NCBI RefSeq assembly: GCF_924101635.2
Contig: NZ_CAKMAA020000037.1
Span: forward strand, 1-59,654
DNA length: 59,654 bases
From: Candidatus Nitrotoga sp. HW29
GTDB taxonomy: Bacteria; Pseudomonadota; Gammaproteobacteria; Burkholderiales; Gallionellaceae
Direction: 5' to 3'
The position numbers were made by a program, and so were the translations under genes. Position 1 is the first letter of the stretch. Each line of letters opens with the position of its first letter. The notes beneath the pieces are model-generated. The model searched no databases. It worked only from the letters and a program-made list of their open reading frames with translations, and had not been told where the DNA came from. Of this stretch, positions 41,362-50,360 are shown piece by piece.

Positions 41362-42114
41362 TTATGCGGCCAATCGTTGCGAAATTTGTTCCGTCATTTC
41401 GGCAAATTGCACGACTTCGCCAATAACCACGATCGCCGGACTGGCCATTTTTTCGGCAATTACCATTGATTCAAGTTGCCCCAGCGTGGTCACTACCTGC
41501 CGCTGATTAGGCAACGTACCGTTCTGGATTGCGGCTGCGGGCATATCTATCGCTAACCCATTCGCTATCAATTGCTGCACGATGTACCCTAAATTGGACA
41601 TGCCCATATAAATAACCAGCGTGGTGCCCGTCGCCGCCAATGCCTGCCAATTCGGTTGCTCTGTTCCTTGCGTATGGCCCGTGACAAACGTTACGCCATG
41701 CGTGCAGTTTCTATGCGTTAGCGGAATGTTCAAAGAAGCCGTAACTGCCATGCCGGAAGTAATGCCACTGATCACAGATACCGAAATACCGGCTTGCCGC
41801 AAGGCTTGTAGTTCCTCACCCCCGCGCCCGAACATAAACGGATCACCGCCCTTGATGCGCGCTACCACTTTGCCGGCACGCGCCAATGAAATCATCTGCT
41901 TGTGAATGAATGTTTGTGGCGTAGAGTTACATCCACCGCGTTTCCCTACATGAATAATCTGCGCGTTGCCTCGGGCAAATTCCAGAACATCAGGATTCAC
42001 TAAATCATCAATCAGAATGGCATCCGCCAGTCCAATGGCCCGCACTGCACCAAAAGTCAGCAGCTCCAAACTACCCGGCCCCGCCCCTATCAAATATACC
42101 TGTGCACTTTTCAT
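41362..42114 (-). CDS. cobA: Uroporphyrinogen-III C-methyltransferase
   Basis: The 250-residue protein has YLIGAGPGSLELLT, HVGKRGG, VARIKGGDPFMFGRGGEE and the GITSG/PLTHR segments of SUMT (CobA). It adds two methyl groups from SAM to uroporphyrinogen III to make precorrin-2, the precursor of siroheme. No ferrochelatase/dehydrogenase domain is fused. It is the first gene of the cobA-nirB-nirD-nirC unit, 24 bases before nirB, and lies downstream of a sigma54-type promoter with NtrC sites. Confidence 0.96.
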   Translation of the reverse strand: MKSAQVYLIGAGPGSLELLTFGAVRAIGLADAILIDDLVNPDVLEFARGNAQIIHVGKRGGCNSTPQTFIHKQMISLARAGKVVARIKGGDPFMFGRGGEELQALRQAGISVSVISGITSGMAVTASLNIPLTHRNCTHGVTFVTGHTQGTEQPNWQALAATGTTLVIYMGMSNLGYIVQQLIANGLAIDMPAAAIQNGTLPNQRQVVTTLGQLESMVIAEKMASPAIVVIGEVVQFAEMTEQISQRLAA

Positions 42115-42220
42115 GTTTACTCCCGTCTCTCAATTCATCCTATTAGCACATGGACAATGCATTCAACTACACACATCGTTTAAAAATTAAATCAGTTCTT
42201 TGATTAGATAATTAGTTGTT

Positions 42221-42236
42221 AGCAATATTAATGCCA
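42221..42236 (-). promoter_or_regulatory. Sigma54 promoter of the nitrite operon
   Basis: On the minus strand TGGCAT, five bases, TTGCT gives GG and GC exactly 12 apart, as in the -24/-12 consensus TGGCAC-N5-TTGCW, with a single mismatch. Transcription would start at about 42211, some 97 bases before cobA. Confidence 0.75.
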
Positions 42237-42295
42237 TTATTTTTATGATAATAATCAATAAATTAAAAAATAAGAACCATGGATTAAACTGGGCT

Positions 42296-42312
42296 TGCAC
42301 GATGTCAGTGCA
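42296..42312. promoter_or_regulatory. NtrC-binding site, strong
   Basis: TGCAC, seven bases, GTGCA is an exact match to the half-sites and spacing of the NtrC consensus, centred about 93 bases upstream of the predicted start of the sigma54 promoter. Confidence 0.75.
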
Positions 42313-42327
42313 AACCCAACCGGAATG

Positions 42328-42344
42328 TGTATGTAATTGGTGCA
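42328..42344. promoter_or_regulatory. NtrC-binding site, weaker
   Basis: TGTAT, seven bases, GTGCA has one perfect half-site. Its centre is 32 bases from that of the strong site, three helical turns, the spacing seen for the paired NtrC sites before glnA of enteric bacteria. Confidence 0.5.
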
Positions 42345-42511
42345 TAGCCAGAATTCGACGGCCCAACAATTCTTGAACCTCCGTCAACGAATACGTGCAG
42401 ACAATAAAGACGTTAAAAGCCGCGCCTCCCTACCTGCATGAGAGCGACATACAAGAATACTGAGCAGGCAGCTTTATGTAGTGAGACTTATAGATGAGAT
42501 ATTGATTCAGA

Positions 42512-42539
42512 CCGCGTTCGAGATGTTGTTTGAACGCGG
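42512..42539. other. Inverted repeat in the gap before the PepSY gene
   Basis: CCGCGTTC and GAACGCGG are separated by 12 bases. They lie beyond the stop of the minus-strand PepSY gene, without a U-run, and could be a terminator or operator. Apart from this and the nitrite control region, the 517-base gap shows no gene. Confidence 0.4.
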
Positions 42540-42631
42540 AGAGGAAATTGTCTAATGACAGCAGGCAGGTTCTATAAGTGGCCCGCTATGAAACATGAAT
42601 CTCTGCAAAAACCAATTTACCTTGGAATTGC

Positions 42632-43348
42632 TTACATCAACTCCTGCATGGCAAATCCAATCAATAGCGTAAGTGACGTTAAGCCTATACCGAAGCCCAG
42701 CATACGGCGGCGATTAAGCTGTGTCCAAAGTATAACCCCCGTTAATGACAACAGAATGATGCTTCCCGCCAGGGTATCTGCGAGAAGAACCCACGGTATG
42801 CCCACATTGTTGCCTTTGTGCAGATTGTTCAACGTACCAAATATATTTTGATCGCTACGCTTGACGGTGACGAAAGCATTGCCGACCCAATATTCCGCTT
42901 GCAGGTTGGCTTGCGGCGAGCTGAATGTAATCGTCCAGTGCGCAGGTTGTTTCAGTGTCTTATCACCCCATGCCACAGGCTTGGACGGTTCACTGCGTTC
43001 GCGCGAGGCAGGCCGATCCACCATCAATTCCTTTTGCAACCAGCTTGCCATTTCTTTTGAATTGGCTGGTGCAGGGCTCGGTAGCGGAATTTGCAGCATT
43101 GTTTCTTGAACTTGCGCAGCCGGTATTTTCAGCACGGTGCGATGATTCAGCAAGATTCCGGTCACTCCAAAACACAAACCTATGGCCGCACCCCAGAGCC
43201 CGATCCAGCCATGGGTCTTACGCAGCCATTTTAAAAAAACGGCACGCCGTGAACGAAGGTCACGGTCTTTTGAATCAACCAGGTCATTATCGGCGCCATT
43301 CGCTGCGCGGACATTGCGAGAGGGATTAAGTTGAACGATTGTCGTCAT
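42632..43348 (-). CDS. PepSY-associated membrane protein of the iron locus
   Basis: The 238-residue protein has an N-terminal basic stretch, a first helix after KWLRKTHGWIGLWGAAIGLCFGVTGILLNHR (about 40-70), a periplasmic domain, and two C-terminal helices (ADTLAGSIILLSLTGVILWTQ and the last 22 residues). The HGW and LLNHR motifs are typical of PepSY-TM proteins that go with TonB receptors and may act as ferric-siderophore reductases. It comes 21 bases after piuC and belongs to the Fiu-like receptor operon. Confidence 0.85.
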   Translation of the reverse strand: MTTIVQLNPSRNVRAANGADNDLVDSKDRDLRSRRAVFLKWLRKTHGWIGLWGAAIGLCFGVTGILLNHRTVLKIPAAQVQETMLQIPLPSPAPANSKEMASWLQKELMVDRPASRERSEPSKPVAWGDKTLKQPAHWTITFSSPQANLQAEYWVGNAFVTVKRSDQNIFGTLNNLHKGNNVGIPWVLLADTLAGSIILLSLTGVILWTQLNRRRMLGFGIGLTSLTLLIGFAMQELM

Positions 43349-43369
43349 AGGGTTATTTCAGAAAAATTC

Positions 43370-44056
43370 TTAGGGTACACCCCACATGCGTATCAGGTTG
43401 TGATAGCAACCGGTTAAATGGGTACGTGCACTTTCATCCGCATTGGCAGTATTCAGCCGCTGAATAGCGGTATCAAGATCAAACAGTAAGGTGCGCTGTC
43501 CATCATCAGCAATCAAACTTTGAACCCAGAAAAAACAGGCAGTACGTACGCCTCGTGTTATGGGGGTAACCCGATGCAAACTAGTAGCAGGATAGACCAG
43601 TAGATCGCCTGCCGCGAATTTTGCGTTGTGCATCCCGTAAGTATCTTCAATCTGCAACTCACCGCCGTCGTACTCATCAGGTGCAGAGAGAAATAAGGTG
43701 GCAGAAACATCTGTACGGATTTTTTCACCTGTGCCCGGTATTAACCGCATCCCTCCATCGACATGGCTACCAAAATACATACCACTTTCATATCGATTAA
43801 ACATCGGAGGATAAACCCGATTCGGCAATGTGGCACTAATAAAGAGGGAATTGCGTTCGAGTTCGGCCAGAATCAAATCGCCTAGCTCGTACGCAATCTG
43901 TGTGTTTTCCGCGATCTGTAAATTACGTTTAACCGGTGCCCCTTGATGGCCTGCCGTCACACGACCATCGACCCATGCCTCTCCAGCAGTATCGAGCTTT
44001 TCTCGCACAAAGCGTACTTGTTCAACACTCAATACCTTAGGGATTTGCACTAACAT
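43370..44056 (-). CDS. piuC: PKHD-type Fe(II)/2-oxoglutarate dioxygenase PiuC
   Basis: The 228-residue protein has the double-stranded beta-helix with metal ligands in YFGSHVDGGM (His and Asp) and LHRVTPITRGVR (His), and FLSAPDEYDGGELQIED, all typical of PiuC/YbiX. In many bacteria this gene lies next to the catecholate receptor gene fiu or piuA and is iron-regulated; its substrate is not established. Here it follows the Fiu-like receptor gene by 21 bases, as in E. coli fiu-ybiX. Confidence 0.95.
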   Translation of the reverse strand: MLVQIPKVLSVEQVRFVREKLDTAGEAWVDGRVTAGHQGAPVKRNLQIAENTQIAYELGDLILAELERNSLFISATLPNRVYPPMFNRYESGMYFGSHVDGGMRLIPGTGEKIRTDVSATLFLSAPDEYDGGELQIEDTYGMHNAKFAAGDLLVYPATSLHRVTPITRGVRTACFFWVQSLIADDGQRTLLFDLDTAIQRLNTANADESARTHLTGCYHNLIRMWGVP

Positions 44057-44077
44057 GGATCGTGGACTCTGAGATAT

Positions 44078-46270
44078 TTAAAAACGATGGGCAATGGTTA
44101 TCAGTGCAGTACGTCCGCTCCCGGGTACCGCGCGCCCTCCACCAGATGGAACCAGTGAGCTTATATACTCCCTGTTGGTTAGATTAAGCAGATTTAACCG
44201 GATATCGTACTTGGGCAGGTGATAGGCAACCGTGCCATCCCAGCGAGTATAGCCCGCAGCAGAAACAACATTGGTGTTGCTGCCAAAGCGTTCGGACATA
44301 TAGGTGGCCCCGCCACCGGCTTCCCATTGCGGGGTCAATTTGTAGGTCGTCCATAATGTGGCCATGTCGCGCGGCGTATTAGCCAGATCTTTTCCTTGTG
44401 TATTTTCCAGCGCTGATGCTCTGACAATCGTCGGGTTAAGATGCGTGTAACCGCCCATGAGTTGCCAATTGCGCGTGATACGGCCCGCTGCACCGAATTC
44501 AAAACCGGTAACGCGTACGTCTCCGTTAGAAATGTAGATTCCGGGCGAAATTTGCGAGCGTGAATTGGTCTTTTCAATATCAAACAAGGCTGAGGTCAAC
44601 GATAGATTGCCATCCAGCACATCCCATTTGGTACCGATCTCGTAAGAACGACTTTTTTCAGGCGCCAAACTTTGTGTACCTGCGGTTGCCGCCAATGTTT
44701 CCAATGAGGGGTTAAATGAGGTGCCATACGATACATAGTACGATTGCACATTATCCGGTTGGTAAATCACTCCCCCTCTTACGCTAGTGAAGTTCACGGT
44801 TTGATCGGCTCTCAGAAGCGGCGGAGTGGCGGTACTGATGGTGTTGGTCAGATCCGCCTTGAAACGATCCCAGCGCACGCCACCGACTAGTTTCCATTGT
44901 TTGTTCAGTTCGATCGTGTCGTTGATATAGGCGCCCACTTGAGTAGCAGATGCATCTGCTTCATTTCCGATTGTTTTCACAGAATTGGCCGGTGTTGGGA
45001 GATAGGACGGATTAATCAGCGATACGACAGGTAGGTTGCTACGAGCACTGGACAGAATATTGGATGTCTCGCGGCTAATTGCAACTCCGGCGATCATTGT
45101 ATGCTTGAGGAAACCGGTATCAAATTTTGCGATCAGATCGGTTTGGTTGTTAATCATTTCATTTTTAATTATGCGATCATGGCTGGTAAGTCTGACAGAC
45201 AGGGCACTTAAGGGCAGCGCGGTAGTATTTCCAAGGGCTGCAGTAGGGAGCGCGGTAAATACATTGCCGACCAGGGTGCCAACATTGGTAGGACCACTTG
45301 TCAGTGCATCAGTGTTGTAATGGCTATATTGCAGTTGACTACGCAACGTTACGTTCGAATTGAGCTTGTGTTCAACAAGGCCGCTTAAAATAGCGGTATT
45401 TTGCAAGGTCCGATCATCTCTCAAACCGTAAAAGGTGTCGCGATTACCTTTGACCGGATGACCATTAACGGCAGGAATGCCATAATCCACCATGTCGTCG
45501 TTGTGAGAGAGGATGGCAGACAGCGTAACTTCAGTCTGCGTGCCGATTCCAAAGCGCAGGGACGGTGCAATTCCAAAATCTCTATTCACAATAACATCAC
45601 GAGTTGTTTGTGCTTTTTGACCCATCATGACCACGCGAACCGCAGACGTATCCGACAATTGACGATTAAAGTCTCCCGTTGAACGCACCCCCCCATTGGT
45701 GTCAATGGTGCCGGTAACTTGATTTGCATCACCTAATAAAGGACGCTTGCTGACCTGATTGATCACACCCCCAGTAGAACCACGTCCAAACAGCATGGAC
45801 GATGGGCCTTTTAATACTTCGACCGATTCAAGATAGTAGGTGTCGCGATAGTACTGACCTGTATCACGCATTCCATTGAGATACATGTCGGTACGTGCTG
45901 TGAAGCCACGCAGATTGATGTTGTTACCGATCTGCCCGCCTTCGGCGCCGCCCACGGTAATACCCGGTACATTGCGCAAGGCCTCCGACAACGAGGCAAT
46001 AGCTTGGGAATCCATCAAGGCACGATTGACGACCGTAATTGTCTGCGGAATATCACGCAAGGGGGTTGGCGTTCTGAAGCCCGCGAAAGAGCTCGCTGCA
46101 AAATCGTCGGTTACTTTTTGACTATTTACTTTAATTTCCGGTAACTGGGCGGCATCAGCTGATTTATCGTTTTTACCATCGTTTGTGGAAGTTTGTGCGA
46201 AGGCCGGATTACATAGTTGTTGTAATGCCAGCGCTACCAGTAGCGCAGGGCGTGTTTTTTTGAATTTCAT
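44078..46270 (-). CDS. TonB-dependent siderophore receptor, Fiu/PiuA-like
   Basis: After a signal peptide (MKFKKTRPALLVALALQQLCNPAFA) come a TonB box near LPEIKVNSQ, a plug domain (about 70-200) with PLRDIPQTITVVN, NINLRGFTARTDMYLNGMRD and VEVLKGPSSMLFGRGSTGGVINQ, and a barrel ending in TIAHRF. This type takes up catecholate ferric siderophores; the PiuC neighbour supports that. ATG 46270 is chosen (GGGGA four bases upstream, start of the signal peptide). A Fur-box-like palindrome lies about 88 bases upstream. Confidence 0.92.
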   Translation of the reverse strand: MKFKKTRPALLVALALQQLCNPAFAQTSTNDGKNDKSADAAQLPEIKVNSQKVTDDFAASSFAGFRTPTPLRDIPQTITVVNRALMDSQAIASLSEALRNVPGITVGGAEGGQIGNNINLRGFTARTDMYLNGMRDTGQYYRDTYYLESVEVLKGPSSMLFGRGSTGGVINQVSKRPLLGDANQVTGTIDTNGGVRSTGDFNRQLSDTSAVRVVMMGQKAQTTRDVIVNRDFGIAPSLRFGIGTQTEVTLSAILSHNDDMVDYGIPAVNGHPVKGNRDTFYGLRDDRTLQNTAILSGLVEHKLNSNVTLRSQLQYSHYNTDALTSGPTNVGTLVGNVFTALPTAALGNTTALPLSALSVRLTSHDRIIKNEMINNQTDLIAKFDTGFLKHTMIAGVAISRETSNILSSARSNLPVVSLINPSYLPTPANSVKTIGNEADASATQVGAYINDTIELNKQWKLVGGVRWDRFKADLTNTISTATPPLLRADQTVNFTSVRGGVIYQPDNVQSYYVSYGTSFNPSLETLAATAGTQSLAPEKSRSYEIGTKWDVLDGNLSLTSALFDIEKTNSRSQISPGIYISNGDVRVTGFEFGAAGRITRNWQLMGGYTHLNPTIVRASALENTQGKDLANTPRDMATLWTTYKLTPQWEAGGGATYMSERFGSNTNVVSAAGYTRWDGTVAYHLPKYDIRLNLLNLTNREYISSLVPSGGGRAVPGSGRTALITIAHRF

Positions 46271-46357
46271 GAGTTCCCCAGTTCTGTAAAAAAAAGGTGG
46301 CTGGCTGAAAAAACACGTGGCTGGCTTCCGGATTAAGTGCAAAAAACGATTAATTAA

Positions 46358-46372
46358 ATGCTAATTATCGTT
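46358..46372. promoter_or_regulatory. Fur-box-like palindrome before the Fiu-like receptor
   Basis: ATGCTAATTATCGTT matches the perfect palindrome ATGATAATTATCATT in 13 of 15 positions. It lies about 88 bases before the receptor start, where Fur would block the promoter. Confidence 0.6.
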
Positions 46373-46604
46373 ATGGATGTACAACGTTAAAATTATTTTT
46401 TATTCATGCACATAGTCATCAAAAAATTCGAAAAGTTGTAACAATTTTGAACCGAGATACCTTAACTACATGGATCAATGTATAAAGTCGGCAGTTAAAT
46501 CTGCGGGCCGCTCGCTTTAAATTCGTCAAAAATTAAGCGAGTCCCATCAAATGTCATCTAGACAAATTTCAACCCACTTTGAGTGGTCGAGCATAAACAA
46601 TACA

Positions 46605-46627
46605 AATAAGAACGATTTGCATTATAC
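46605..46627. promoter_or_regulatory. Second Fur-box-like site between the receptor genes
   Basis: AATAAGAACGATTTGCATTAT has the A/T-rich core and spaced GAACG/GCATT halves seen in several betaproteobacterial Fur boxes. It is about 335 bases before the Fiu-like receptor and may belong to an older or second promoter. Confidence 0.35.
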
Positions 46628-46659
46628 TTAAAATTGGTGGGATTGCAATTTTTATAGTA

Positions 46660-46678
46660 CCCCGCCTGTCCGGCGGGG
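46660..46678 (-). terminator. GC-rich hairpin after the second receptor gene
   Basis: CCCCGCC, loop of five, GGCGGGG: a strong 7-bp stem 20-38 bases beyond the stop of the minus-strand receptor gene. No U-run follows, so termination efficiency is uncertain. Confidence 0.45.
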
Positions 46679-46697
46679 CTGATGCATCTTTTGCTAT

Positions 46698-48911
46698 CTA
46701 GAAATTAGCAATCAATGAAATTCTTGCAGCAAGGGGAGACCCTGGGGAAATATTGTTGTTATTGTGGGCGGAAGCGTAATAATTTCTATCAAGCAGGTTT
46801 TCTATATTCAACTGAGCCCGTAGATTTTTATCAATCTTGGCATATACGGCCGCATCTACTCGAGTGAAGCCCGGCAAACGAACTGTATTATCAGTCGAAG
46901 TGTACATAGCGCTACGATTTATAACACCCAGACCAATTCCCCATCTCGGGTTGATATCATATCGGTTCCACAATGAGAGTGTGTTCTTTGGAAGCTCTGC
47001 CAAGACAGCCCCTTCTTTGGCGGTAGAGGAAAGCGTGTTGGTAATGACCCCATCCTGATAAGTATACCCCCCCATGACGCTCCATTCCGGTGTAATTCGA
47101 CCGGCCAGACCTAACTCAAAGCCCTTATTACGCTGACCACCGCCTAAATGAGAGATGGCTGCGTTATTTGGATCTGGAATGATCACATTGGTACGATCCA
47201 GCTGAAACAGGGCAGTAGTTAAAGCGAGGTTAGGACGAATATCCCACTTCGCTCCCACTTCTACATTTTTGAATTTTTCCGGTTCGAGCGCCGCATTGGT
47301 CACCGATAGCGAAGTAAGCTGTTCACCAGCTCTTGGCACATAAGACAAGCTATAACTGGTATAAATTGATACTGTATCGATTGGCTTGTAAACCAAGCCG
47401 GCTCTTGGTGAGAAAAAATTATCTTTAACATTTAATGCAAGAGGATTAGCGGGGTTCTTATTGATAAAATCCACCTCGATCCTATCGTAACGCACCCCGA
47501 GGATTGCTTGCAATTGAGGCAATAATTTGATCTGATCTTGCACATAAAGCGAAGTTTGCTTTGTGACACTATTATTGTCGGCATCTGTAGCCGCCAACCT
47601 GTATGTGAGTGGAACATTAGTAATTGGGTTGTTAATAGGCACGGTAACCGACGAAGCTGTATTATTAAAGTACCCAGTGTTACGCGTGCTATCCGTATCC
47701 TGATGGCCTATTTCAAGACCAACGACCATATCATGTTTCACTGGACCTGTATTCAGAGAAAACAGAAGGTCTGTCTGGTTGAAAAAATTATCGCGCTTAG
47801 TTACATTGTTATAAGCACTAATCGCGACCGTCGATGAAGCACTTTGGACTGTAGCGCTTGGATATACATTCTCGTAAAACTTATCTTGCGTAGCATACCG
47901 TGTACGGTTGCGAATCATTACATCATTATTAAACTTATGCTCGATAAGGCCATTGACAGCCTTAAGTTCTGTATCTGCATTGCTTCGATCGGGATCACCA
48001 AAAAATGTTGACGCATTGGTTTTTAGAGGGCGTCCATTTAAGGAAGGGATACCTCGATCGGCAGTACGCTCATCCTTGAAATACTCTGCATTGAGCACTA
48101 CCTTGGTTTGCTCACTAGGCATGAACGTAACGGTAGGATTGAACCCGTATCGTTTCAAATCTACACCATTCCGAAAACTGCCTGAATTTTCATACATGGT
48201 ATTAAGACGAACTGCGGCAACGTCATTCACGCCCTGACCAACATCCAGTGCCACGCGCTTGGTATCAAATGAACCCGCTTGTACCGTAAGTTCACGTACC
48301 TGTCTCCAGTCCGCTTCTTTAACCACCCGATTGATTACCCCTCCAGAGCCACCCCGGCCAAAGATCATTCCATTTGGACCTTTGAGCACCTCTACTCTTT
48401 CTATGTTATAGATATCACGAAAATACTGAACATCATCCCGAATGCCGGAAACAAAAAAATCTCCTGTGGAACGATTACCCCTAAAAACCAAGGCATCCCG
48501 ATTACCTTCCCCTTGCGAAATCCCCATACCCGGGACATAACGCACTGTATCCGCCATGCTCTGTATAGCCTGATCTTTGATCATCGCCTGCGTCACCACA
48601 GAAATAGATTGCGGTGTATCAAGCAGAGGGGTGTTTGTCTTGGTAGCAGTGGTGGTACTAGTTACGGTGTAACCGGTACTGGTGTTAGTGGGGCTACTTT
48701 TTGCAGAGACTGATATTACTGGCAAGGTCGTTTCACTGTCAGTTGGCTGCGCAATCGCGACACCCGCAAAAGTAATAGTGGTTACTCCAAAACAGAATAA
48801 CGCGCTATTCATCGCAATGACGAGTTTAGTTTGGCGATGTCTACATGGAATCTGGGGGCCATCATATTTTCGCGCCACGGTAGTATTACATTTAAGGTTT
48901 CGGGTATTCAT
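46698..48911 (-). CDS. TonB-dependent siderophore receptor (second)
   Basis: The 737-residue protein has an unusually long basic N-terminus before the hydrophobic part (MNSALFCFGVTTITFAGVAIAQ). A TonB-box-like LPVISVSAK comes next, then a plug with PLLDTPQSISVVTQAMIKDQ, ALVFRGNRSTGDFFVSGIRDD and VEVLKGPNGMIFGRGGSGGVINR, and a barrel ending in LIANF. It is of the siderophore-receptor type (FhuE/FpvA-related). ATG 48911 follows TTTGGAG at ten bases; a later ATG just before the hydrophobic part is possible. It is not adjacent to permease or ATPase genes. A weak Fur-like site lies about 245 bases upstream. Confidence 0.9.
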   Translation of the reverse strand: MNTRNLKCNTTVARKYDGPQIPCRHRQTKLVIAMNSALFCFGVTTITFAGVAIAQPTDSETTLPVISVSAKSSPTNTSTGYTVTSTTTATKTNTPLLDTPQSISVVTQAMIKDQAIQSMADTVRYVPGMGISQGEGNRDALVFRGNRSTGDFFVSGIRDDVQYFRDIYNIERVEVLKGPNGMIFGRGGSGGVINRVVKEADWRQVRELTVQAGSFDTKRVALDVGQGVNDVAAVRLNTMYENSGSFRNGVDLKRYGFNPTVTFMPSEQTKVVLNAEYFKDERTADRGIPSLNGRPLKTNASTFFGDPDRSNADTELKAVNGLIEHKFNNDVMIRNRTRYATQDKFYENVYPSATVQSASSTVAISAYNNVTKRDNFFNQTDLLFSLNTGPVKHDMVVGLEIGHQDTDSTRNTGYFNNTASSVTVPINNPITNVPLTYRLAATDADNNSVTKQTSLYVQDQIKLLPQLQAILGVRYDRIEVDFINKNPANPLALNVKDNFFSPRAGLVYKPIDTVSIYTSYSLSYVPRAGEQLTSLSVTNAALEPEKFKNVEVGAKWDIRPNLALTTALFQLDRTNVIIPDPNNAAISHLGGGQRNKGFELGLAGRITPEWSVMGGYTYQDGVITNTLSSTAKEGAVLAELPKNTLSLWNRYDINPRWGIGLGVINRSAMYTSTDNTVRLPGFTRVDAAVYAKIDKNLRAQLNIENLLDRNYYASAHNNNNISPGSPLAARISLIANF

Positions 48912-49152
48912 TAGTTGTTTCTCCAAATCAAAATTAAAATAAAATCTAGAAATATCTGGTACGTAATACACTACTTGGCGGCGGAAAAATTCGATGCCAC
49001 ATACTTAAAACTGGTAAATCTAAACGACACATTTATTCTGAATGAGCACTACGTACTCATGCAAAACACGACACCACTATAAATGCTTAATCCAACCAAG
49101 TCTTTTTGCACTTAATCAATACAAATCAGGGGGGGGCAATGCCTAGTTTACT

Positions 49153-49165
49153 CATAACCATTATC
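49153..49165 (-). promoter_or_regulatory. Weak Fur-box-like site before the second receptor
   Basis: On the minus strand GATAATGGTTATG matches the 6-1-6 pattern GATAAT-N-ATTATC in 10 of 12 positions. Its distance to the start (245 bases) is long. The surrounding 570 bases show no gene. Confidence 0.35.
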
Positions 49166-49546
49166 TCATCCAACATTACAAGTGATAATAGTTCGCGATT
49201 TTATTCTCATATTTAATGAGATGCAAGGTTCAGTCTTATTCAAGGTGTAATGAGTTTGGCGGTGCCTTGAATTTTAAACGGGACATGATTTTGTGCAGCT
49301 GAAATTGATGAATCGATCATGATAGAGATCGACATGTCGGGCGGAAGAATTGTCTGAACAAGCTACTGAGCGGTAGCGACATTCGCCTCAGTGTGAAAGT
49401 CAACAATTTGCACAGTCAGTCGACAGCACCCTGGTCAAGACCGTCATCGCCAATTTGTAATTGGTCAAATAATTTCGAACACAACGATAAATTTTTTAGT
49501 GCGCTGTTCCGCTCAAAAACAGAGGACGAACGAGGAATGGTTATAC

Positions 49547-49900
49547 TTATTTTGAAAAACTAAACGTGACAGTATGATTCTCTGTGAAATAGATTCTACC
49601 TTCAAACTCTCCGGGATGGTTTTCTTTATGCTTAACTTCTGCAACATAGAGACCAGGCTCCGGCAGTAAAAAATTTGTTTCACCATTTTCGTCTGTATTG
49701 TAGAGGCTTTTCCCATCCGTTAGGCGCAATGAGAGTAATTTCGGCCTTAGCCAGCGGTTTACCCATGAAAGTTAAGCGCAACTTATTTGCATTTTGCTGT
49801 ATATCCAATGGCAAATTACCCCTTTTCCCTTGCCGCGCATACAAAAAACCCCTTTGCACAGGAGCGCAGCTTATCCTGATGAAGCAACTCCAAAGCTTGA
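49547..49900 (-). pseudogene. Frameshifted relic of a DUF4198 protein
   Basis: Two minus-strand frames together give a DUF4198 C-terminal domain. The first reads NLPLDIQQNANKLRLTF then GKPLAKAEITLIAPNGWEK; after a frameshift at about 49715 comes YNTDENGETNFLLPEPGLYVAEVKHKE and a normal end. The N-terminal half and signal peptide are missing. DUF4198 proteins are periplasmic and often lie in iron or nickel TonB-receptor loci, which fits the neighbours. Confidence 0.65.
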
Positions 49901-49934
49901 TTTATTTAGGGTAGATAAATTATCAGTTGCAATT

Positions 49935-49984
49935 GATAATTATTATCAATTTTATTGACAACTTAAATGGCAATGATTACCATT
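49935..49984 (+). promoter_or_regulatory. Fur-controlled promoter of the DUF2325 gene
   Basis: GATAAT-T-ATTATC (49935-49947) is a perfect 6-1-6 Fur box. A TTGACA (49955-49960) and TACCAT (49978-49983) with a 17-base spacer follow, and a second, imperfect palindrome AATGGCAATGATTACCATT (49966-49984) overlaps the promoter. The layout predicts iron repression. Confidence 0.7.
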
Positions 49985-50027
49985 CAATTTAATTAAATAT
50001 TAAACAAATCGTACAAAAGGCAAATAC

Positions 50028-50360
50028 ATGAACGCAATAGTAATTGGTGCAGATCGATTGGGAAATATTCCTGAACTACTGTCTGATTGGAATATAAACA
50101 TTACTCGTCATATTACCGGGCGACATGTCGCACACCAGCGCAAACCGCATGGGTTACCTAGAAATACAGAACTGTTGATATTATTTACAGATTTTTTGGG
50201 ACACAATGTAATGCGCCATTTTCGTAATTTGGCGCTAGTCGAAGGTATACCGTTTATTGCTTGTCGTCGATCTACAAGCTGTCTGGCGCAGTCACTAGAG
50301 TGCTGCTTTAACAAAAAAATTAAAGCGTCAAAGTGTCCGAACTGTCCATTTCGGCCTTGA
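50028..50360 (+). CDS. DUF2325 protein, predicted Fur-regulated
   Basis: The 110-residue protein has the DUF2325 pattern: MNAIVIGADRLGNIPELL, HITGRHVAHQRKPHGLPRNTELLILFTDFLGHNVM, and GIPFIACRRSTSCLAQSL. An added C-terminal tail carries Cys-Cys and CPNCPF, a possible metal site. Function unknown; the fold is a small Rossmann-like domain. AAAGG lies upstream of the ATG. The promoter has a perfect Fur box, so it is probably made under iron limitation. No gene is seen in the 418 bases after it. Confidence 0.82.
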   Translation: MNAIVIGADRLGNIPELLSDWNINITRHITGRHVAHQRKPHGLPRNTELLILFTDFLGHNVMRHFRNLALVEGIPFIACRRSTSCLAQSLECCFNKKIKASKCPNCPFRP

